NCBI RefSeq assembly: GCF_022965805.1
Contig: NW_027331309.1
Span: 248,001 to 312,000 of the forward strand
From: Primulina eburnea
Taxonomy: Eukaryota; Streptophyta; Magnoliopsida; Lamiales; Gesneriaceae
DNA: 64,000 nt
Direction of reading: 5' to 3'
The notes under the pieces: generated by a model
What the model was told of the DNA's origin: nothing
The model's database searches: none
What the model saw: the letters and a program-made list of their open reading frames with translations, nothing else
Shown: one piece after another, positions 57,307 to 64,000 of the stretch
Numbering within the stretch: the first letter of the stretch is position 1
How the letters are laid out: the number at the start of each line of letters is the position of its first letter
Made by a program: the position numbers and the translations under genes

Positions 57307-59712
57307 ATGCCTTCACTCGAAGAAGACCAGCAGCAACCGTTGCTAACGAATCGGCCAACCGATTTATCCGATGAAGACGAAGAAGAACGAGCCTATGTCG
57401 CATCGGAGAAAATCCACGTCATTGGAGTGGACGAAGGGGCTGACACCGACGAGTATTCCACCAAGACGCCGCCTTTTTCGTGGCGGAAGCTATGGCTATT
57501 TACGGGTCCGGGATTCTTGATGAGTATAGCCTTCCTGGATCCGGGTAACCTTGAAGGGGATCTCCAGGCGGGGGCGATTGCGGGTTATTCTCTTCTGTGG
57601 CTGCTTTTGTGGGCCACCGCCATGGGCCTGTTGGTTCAGCTGCTGGCGGCTCGTCTCGGCGTGGCAACGGGGCGTCACTTGGCGGAATTTTGCAGAGAGG
57701 AGTATCCTAACTGGGCTAGACTGTTGCTTTGGATCATGACAGAGCTGGCCCTGATTGGGTCTGACATTCAGGAAGTGATTGGCAGTGCTATTGCTATCAG
57801 GATTTTGAGCGCTGGTTTCATTCCTCTCTGGGTTGGAGTCATTATCACTGCTCTTGACTGGTACATAATTGCACGTGAATATCTTTGGTTTTATCACTTG
57901 ATGAGTTTGGCTACTTGTTGAAAATAACACTACCTTGAATGGTTGCTAAATTTATTTAGTCATTTTCTGTTTTTAATGTGTGTAAATTGGTGGGTGACAA
58001 ATACCATTGATTGAGGTTGAATTGGTGAATGGTGATAGGTTCGATCAAATTCTTTACTTGGATTTGGACAAGCGAGTTTGAAGTATTTATTGCTTTTGGG
58101 TTTGTTTTATTATTCCTCATAAGTATTTGAAATAAGTAATCAGCGTAAATGAAGTTTCACTTTTGTATACGGTGTGTTTTCTGATGTCTGCCGTGGTTGA
58201 GATTTCATGATATTAAATTCCTAAAATTTGAGGATGTTTTTCATTTGTTTCTTTTTCAAATAACGTAATGTCCAGTAACGACTCGGACACTGGTTCAACA
58301 TTTATATTTGACATCTGAACTGTTCAGTTTTGACACCTTCTTGATGCAGTTTCATCTTCTTGTTTTTGGAGAACTATGGTGTGAGAAAATTGGAAGCACT
58401 TTTTGCCGTCCTTATAGCAACAATGGCCGCCTCATTTGCATGGATGTTTGGTGAGACAAAGCCTAGTGGCCGTGAACTTTTACTCGGTGAGATTTTTTCT
58501 CCAACTGAATCGATAGAAGTGAACTTCTGGATAACATTTCTTTAATTTGATCTGTGAATATAGGCATTTTGGTTCCAAAACTCAGCTCCAAAACTATACA
58601 GCAGGCAGTAGGAGTTGTCGGGTGTATTATAATGCCTCACAATGTATATTTACATTCCGCCCTAGTACAATCTAGAGATATCGACAAAAACAAGATAGGC
58701 CGAGTTCGAGAAGCCCTCAAGTACTACTCGATCGAGTCTGGCCTGGCTTTATCAATCTCTTTCATGATAAATCTGTTTGTCATGGCTGTTTTTGCCAAGG
58801 CATTTTATGGTACAGAACAAGCCAACAATATTGGCCTCGGAAATGCAGGGCAGTATCTTCATGAAAAGTATGGAGGAGGAATATTTCCAATATATTATAT
58901 TTGGGCTATTGGTTTGCTAGCAGCTGGCCAGAGTAGTACTATAACTGGCACTTATGCTGGCCAATTTATTATGGGTGGATTTCTAAATTTACGGTTGAGA
59001 AAGTGGATAAGGGCACTTATAACAAGAAGCTTCGCTATTATCCCGACACTTATTGTTGCTCTTGTTTTTGATACATCGGAGGACTCGTTGGATGTCCTAA
59101 ATGAATGGCTTAACGTGCTTCAGTCTGTTCAGATACCATTTGCTCTCATTCCCCTGCTTTGCCTGGTATCAAAAGAGAGAGTAATGGGCATTTTCAAAAT
59201 TGGCACTGCTCTGCAGGTATTTTCGTGTTCATAAATGTTCAGATTCCATATATATGCATCAATTGTTCCTTTGTTATGTGTAAAACGGGAGAGATTTTCT
59301 GTTTGGATTGGTTGGTCATTCTACGTAATGAACAAACTCTGCACTTCATATGTTTTGGAGGCTCTTGTTTATTCCGTTAGAAATACACTAGTTGTTTATG
59401 CACATATCTGAAGATATTGAATTCGCCCAGTTTTTCTTGTTCAGAAACAAGAAAAGAGACAAACTAAAACGTTCGTGTCCTTTTGGTTTGTAGATAGTTT
59501 CATGGCTTGTGGCTTCCCTGCTGATGGCTATCAATGGCTATCTTTTGGTTGATTTTTTCTCCGGCAAAGGGAAGAGTGGTGCTTTCTTCATTTCTGTGGT
59601 TTCCACATGTGCAGCTGCGTACATTTGTTTCATAATATATCTTGTTGCAAGGGAACTCAACTTTTCCTGTTTGTTTGTAAAAGCCAATAGGATGAAAAAA
59701 TCAGAAACCTGA
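57307..59712 (+). CDS. NRAMP: NRAMP divalent metal transporter (NRAMP2/3/4 type)
   Basis: Four exons: 57307-57860, 58350-58486, 58564-59216, 59494-59712. All joins are GT-AG and keep frame, giving 520 residues. The acidic N-terminus carries a QQPLL dileucine-type sequence, of the kind that directs NRAMP3/4 to the vacuole membrane. TM1 has DPGN at 78-81 and TM6 MPHN at 254-257, the metal-coordinating motifs, and the consensus transport signature [14 protein letters not shown] follows. About 12 membrane helices can be read. Family members co-transport Fe2+, Mn2+ and other divalent metals with protons; the plant subgroup with this N-terminus exports metal from vacuole or trans-Golgi compartments. 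Which paralog it is cannot be decided. It is convergent with the WD40 gene, 1.27 kb apart. No defects were seen. Confidence 0.95.
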
Positions 59713-60984
59713 TGGAAAATCGTTTGCACATTAATGCAAGAAACTTCATTCTTGGCAAAAAGGATTATTTTGCATGGAGGTTGCAAATGTCTCTTGCCGG
59801 TGAGGAAGAAGACTGACTCTTGATTTTTGTGCGGTATTTTAAACCACGCACCAGAGAACAAACGAAAAATGGCTGTGAAAATCAGCTTCTCAAGGATGTT
59901 AGAATTTGCTCCCCCCTTGAGGGCTGAACCCACGCCTGTATCAGTTTAACGCTTAATTATGATGTCCTGATAGGTAGTCAAGCGGGGTACTTGCCCTTTC
60001 TTGGGGGAATTGTATTAGGAACATTGTGAAATTATTCAAATGCTTCGTATTGTGCCTATTTATTCATGTGGATAATGTTCACCACGCCACTTTTCTTAAG
60101 CCTCCGAACTGCATTACAGATAGTTGCCAAGAATATTTATTAGAACCAGAATACAAAGATTCACTTATTTTGCAGATGTATTGTCGATCAATTTCAACTG
60201 CAAATCTCACTATTCAACCAGGGAACGAAGATTACAGTCACTGTAACCATATTGTTGACTTGTTGTAACGTCCCATACGTCCCTAATGCACGAAGTTGCA
60301 CACTTGATGCAGCAAATGCAACGCTACTTCAAGCAACAGTAAAAATATTCCTGCCTTTGCACACCTCGAATTAAAGAACTAGCACAAATCAAGAGCTGTT
60401 AGAAAGAAATGTGGCTGAGAGGCAACAAACCACAAGCATTAAACGGAATTTTTTAAGCATTGAACGATTGTTCGATGAATATCGTAGAGAGAATGGGTGT
60501 CTTGTAGTTCGGTAGTGACGGTCAAGCCATAGTGTTCCTCGACTAACAAAACATACATTTACACATTGAAATGGAGTGTTTGCACACCCCAATGTCAGAC
60601 AGAAATGGCCAACGGAGATCGAAAACCACCTTAGATTGATGGAGGTGATAGTTTCATTCTTCATCAGTGTATCATTAAACAAATATCCTAAATTTGAAAT
60701 GTCTGTACTAGAGTATTTATGCACAAGCACATGAAATGCAATGAAAGAATAGAACACACAAAAAGCTTACTACAGTGATCTATAGCTCAACAAAATAAGT
60801 ACAAGGTGAATCACTGTGTACCACTCATTTTTATCTTAACTTAATTAATATTTTACACATACAAATTCTTTAAAAAAATTGTTCAATGTCAAAAAATGGG
60901 GTAGCATATACAATTCAAATGACAGACTGACTATAGCGCTGAATAATTTCTTCACTCGATGTAAAAATTCAGATGCACGAGATC
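59713..60984. other. Convergent intergenic region between NRAMP and WD40 genes
   Basis: Holds the 3' UTRs of both genes. No further gene is supported; open frames of 80-130 codons here have no recognisable domain. Confidence 0.4.
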
Positions 60985-61655
60985 TCAGCCTCCCTTGCCG
61001 TAGGAAGGGCAGCGCACGTTTGGGCCGGCGCTATGTTCCTCGGCACAACGGCTTGTTGAAAGTAAGTTGACCTGTGCATACCACCAACACACCCAAACTA
61101 TAACAACAATACTAACAATAGTAATAACAATAACTAAAATAGTGCTGATAAGAAACCACCTTGATAATTTCATTCTTGGCTTTTCGCCCAGAGTAGGCAG
61201 CAAGGACAGCCATGTGAAAATGCTGCATTCAAAAAGGTTTATGTAAAAACAATTTATGTTAAAGTAAAAATCAAGCTCGATCATAAGTTCTCGAAATATT
61301 AATTAGCCTAAAATAAGTAGGCCAATTTCATGCAATCCTATTTTTCTTGTAAAATTAAATATAATTGATTCAAGATATTAGAAGTATATAGTAAGGACAA
61401 AAGCTTTTCCAAAAACCGATGTTAAGTCCTAACAACACATAATGTTGAATGTAGATATATGAAAATCAATCAGCCGAAATATGATCACAGTATATGTAGA
61501 TAGAAAATAAAGAACTTACTCTAAAAGGATCGCTTCTCAATGACTGCACAAAAATTGAGCTCCCCACTCCTGTATCCTGTCACAAGAACAACATCAAAAT
61601 TTTCAGCATTTTATTGAAACGATAGTTAACTTCACAGAGAGTTGAGAAAAGAGCG

Positions 61656-61738
<83 letters not shown>

Positions 61739-63777
61739 CTTGTTTGCTATCCACCTCCAAAGAAATATCTTTCAGCCGCCTTCCGGTTTGGGCACAACAT
61801 ACACGAATGGCAGGTTCTTCACAACTTCCACTGATAATGTAATCTCTTCCGTTCATATAATATGAACGAGTATAGTTATAAGCACTTCCAGTCGAAACAA
61901 TCCCAAAATCCGTGTGAAGCCTCCCATCCACAGCTAAAAGTTGTTTCACCTGAAATATTTTCGTAAACCCATCATAAAACAGATCCTGTCCGCCAGGATA
62001 CGTGAATATATATTTAAATGAGCCCTATGCTTAACGGTTCCGGGGTTTCGGATCCACCAGTGCCGGAACCAGTTAGAACCGGTCCAAAACCGGTTCCAGT
62101 TAACCAATCCGATCCACTACTCGAACTGGTAGTGGATGCACCAGTTCCGGGCCAGTTCCAACCAGTTCTGAGCCTTTTTTTTTAAATTAATAATGGCAAA
62201 ATTATTTGAATCTAATACTTTGAGTTGAGAAAATACATTATACAAAATGATAAATATAAATGAAACAATGATATCTACATTAAACAAAATTCATCATGAT
62301 TTTCTAAGATATATTTGGAAAACTCCGGATCTTACTCGGAACCTGAGCATGCAAATTTTCTAATAAGACCCAACTAGTTTAGTATATGGACCAAATATAA
62401 TAACCATTATATAATCACTCAAAATGATGTAAGCTCCTAACAACATTTACGACATCAATAAGAAAATTGAATTTCAGGTTAAATCTGTACCTCGTTATCT
62501 ACAGCCGAGACGAGTAGATAAAGATCGTCATGAGAGAAACAAACCATCACATTTCCTCTCGAGCTTGAAGCTGTATAGCAAGGTCGCATGGGATCCTGTC
62601 TTAGGTCCCACATCTTCACATCACGATCAAATGAAGAAGTTGCTAGGAGATTAGGGGAATGATTTGAAAACTTAGCCACATTTATTGGTTCACGATGCAT
62701 GTCTGTGAACAATTGTAGGCGCTGTCCAGTGCATACATCATATATGGCAACTTTCTTGGAGTAACCACTTGTCAGGCACCAATCATCTGTTGAGTTTACG
62801 TGAACTGATGTCAACTGCTCAAAGTCATCAAAGGTGACTGCAGCAATCGAATATCCATCTTCTAGTTTTGAAGTAACATTGTTGATGTCATATAATCTTA
62901 AAGCATCATTATCTGAGCCCACCAGGAGCTAGATTGGCAAAATGAAATACAATTCTATCAGCAAAAGCTCAGGTTCATCAAAGATACATAAATGTAAGTT
63001 GATCAAATATCAAGCAATAGAGATTCAAAAACAAATACTCAAGCTAACAAGATGAAAAATAAAGAAGATTGTAAATTAGTGTTTTTGAAATGATGATCAC
63101 ACGATTGTCTCATAAACCACTTAGTCAGACAACTCAAAACTTATTGGATTGTTGGAGGATGGAGGTGAAACAGTGATTAATAATCACCTTTATGAAAGAA
63201 TGTGTAAATATTTTTGACAACTTACCTTTGAGGGTTGTTTTTTAAGCCAGCAGAGGCCAAGAATACCACTGATTTGCTGGTAAGGTGAGATATACTTAAT
63301 AATATTTCCTGTTTCATGGTTCAGAATCACGACTTCTCCATCGAGGGTTCCAACCGCCATTAGACTTTGGTCAGACGGGTGATACTCAAACTGCCTCGGG
63401 CGAAGCCTTTCGTCGATTTCTTCTGCTGCCTGGCCTACATTAGTAATAGGATATTGAAGTGCCTGAACAGAGGACACAAACTTTGCTGCACAAAGGGATC
63501 TTGTATAGAAGCACTGATTCCTTTTATGAGATGATGAAGGTTTCGTCCTCGATGGATTTTGACTGTAAGTCATACAACTTGTTCCCATTTCACGAAAATG
63601 CAAGACATTGACGACACTCTCCTTGTGAATGCGGTTATATGGCAAGTACTCGTAGTATTTGGAGAGGAGCGTTTTTGTTATTTCGACATTCGGTTGCTTT
63701 TCCGATAAATTATCTGTCATATCTATATCAATCCTCCAAGCAGAAGGATGCGAGGTAATTTGTGACTCCATCTTCAT
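60985..63777 (-). CDS. WD40-repeat protein with DWD box (CUL4-DDB1 receptor-like, DHU1-type); 5' end uncertain
   Basis: Six exons on the minus strand: 63777-63226, 62928-62491, 61949-61755, 61576-61520, 61222-61160, 61071-60985. Each has GT-AG borders and a length divisible by three; together 463 residues. WD40-like blocks include RPRQFEYHPSDQSLMAVGTL, GSDNDALRLYDI, SGYSKKVAIYD, LLATSSFDRDVKMWDLR (WDLR at 291-294, a DWD box used to bind DDB1), YLLVSAVDNE and MNGRDYIISGS. The order and wording resemble plant proteins annotated as DWD HYPERSENSITIVE TO UV-B 1, recalled from memory. Those carry an N-terminal leucine-rich region that is absent here, so either the first exons lie beyond 64000 or this copy is shorter. 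An in-frame stop sits just upstream of ATG 63777, and TTCACAG before it could be an acceptor. Probable role: substrate receptor of a nuclear ubiquitin ligase (inference). Confidence 0.88.
61661..61735. repeat. (AT)37 microsatellite in a WD40 intron
   Basis: An uninterrupted 75-base AT/TA run inside the 178-bp intron between exons 3 and 4, ending 19 bases from the exon 3 donor. Expected to be highly length-variable and prone to sequencing error. Confidence 0.95.
62032..62175. mobile_element. Probable hAT-type fragment in a WD40 intron
   Basis: A GC-richer island of CCGGTTCC, CCAGTTCC and AACCGG motifs in both orientations, inside the 541-bp intron between exons 2 and 3. It resembles the subterminal repeat zones of non-autonomous hAT elements, but no terminal repeat or target duplication was found. 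Confidence 0.4.
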
Positions 63778-64000
63778 GTCCTGTGAAGTATACTTGGAGG
63801 AGTCCTATTCAACATCCTATTCTAAAAGAGAACATGAAATTCAATCAATCTATAGCGACAGTCCATTACTTAATAACCAAAATTCAAGATCTTTAGCACC
63901 AAACACTTATAAAACAAGAAATAACTGCTGATATCTTCATGAAATAAAAATAAATAATGCAAACCATTTCTAAAATAAAAAGAAAAAAAAAACAAGGTTG
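63778..64000 (-). other. Upstream of the WD40 coding exon: leader or intron
   Basis: AT-rich sequence that either is the 5' UTR/promoter of the WD40 gene or belongs to an intron leading to exons outside the window. No decision is possible from the sequence. Confidence 0.4.

Noticed and set aside
57496..57930. 144-codon minus-strand open frame
   Set aside because: Antisense shadow of NRAMP exon 1.
61632..61949. Open frame ending in a long Tyr-Ile repeat
   Set aside because: Exon 3 of the WD40 gene read through its donor into the AT microsatellite; the repeat is intronic.

Overview
The window is nuclear DNA from a flowering plant, almost certainly a eudicot. Genes are intron-containing with GT-AG borders, intergenic DNA is very AT-rich, and there are Ty1/copia and Ty3/gypsy-type LTR retrotransposons, hAT and Tourist-like elements and a small inverted-repeat family. 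The gene families (CYP81 P450s, group II GH3, S22 R2R3-MYB, PIP-type peptide, NRAMP, xyloglucan-type GT47, atypical LRR receptor kinase) are plant-specific or have plant-type architecture. Lamiales or another asterid is my guess from overall feel only; nothing here fixes the species.

Layout: 1-2882 (-) 3' part truncated LRR receptor-like pseudokinase; 2.9-15.9 kb gene-free AT-rich DNA with repeats; 15946-16833 (+) single-exon MYB44-type factor; 17421-18009 hAT-like element with an exact 8-bp target duplication; 18786-23403 an LTR-internal-LTR-internal-LTR retroelement whose middle LTR is a recombinant of the outer two; 24280-24588 (-) three-motif PIP-like peptide precursor; 25637-32016 a complete but stop-riddled copia element with 282-bp LTRs and an exact 5-bp target duplication; 34078-35677 and 40545-42230 (-) tandem CYP81 P450 genes; 43044-44495 (-) GT47 galactosyltransferase-like gene; 46.4-47.0 kb LINE remnant; 50660-52939 (+) GH3 auxin-amido synthetase; 53352-54034 Tourist-like element; 57307-59712 (+) NRAMP metal transporter; 60985-63777 (-) WD40 gene with a DWD box, whose 5' end may lie past the window.

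The genes do not form a pathway. The two P450s are a local duplication; the others are ordinary neighbours separated by transposon-derived DNA. Several coding starts had to be decided by hand because the longest open frames begin at TTG or GTG: the ATGs used are 2882(-), 15946(+), 35677(-) and 50660(+). Exon borders were placed by reading GT/AG sites and checking that every join keeps frame and the conserved family sequence.

I did not find a credible previously undescribed functional system. The most informative observations are structural: unequal crossover in the triple-LTR element with loss of the LTR TATA box, a copia copy whose stops seem to predate its insertion, a P450 duplicate whose 2-nt frameshift is absorbed by an upstream ATG, and a recurrent inverted-repeat element, one copy of which sits next to the GH3 TATA box.
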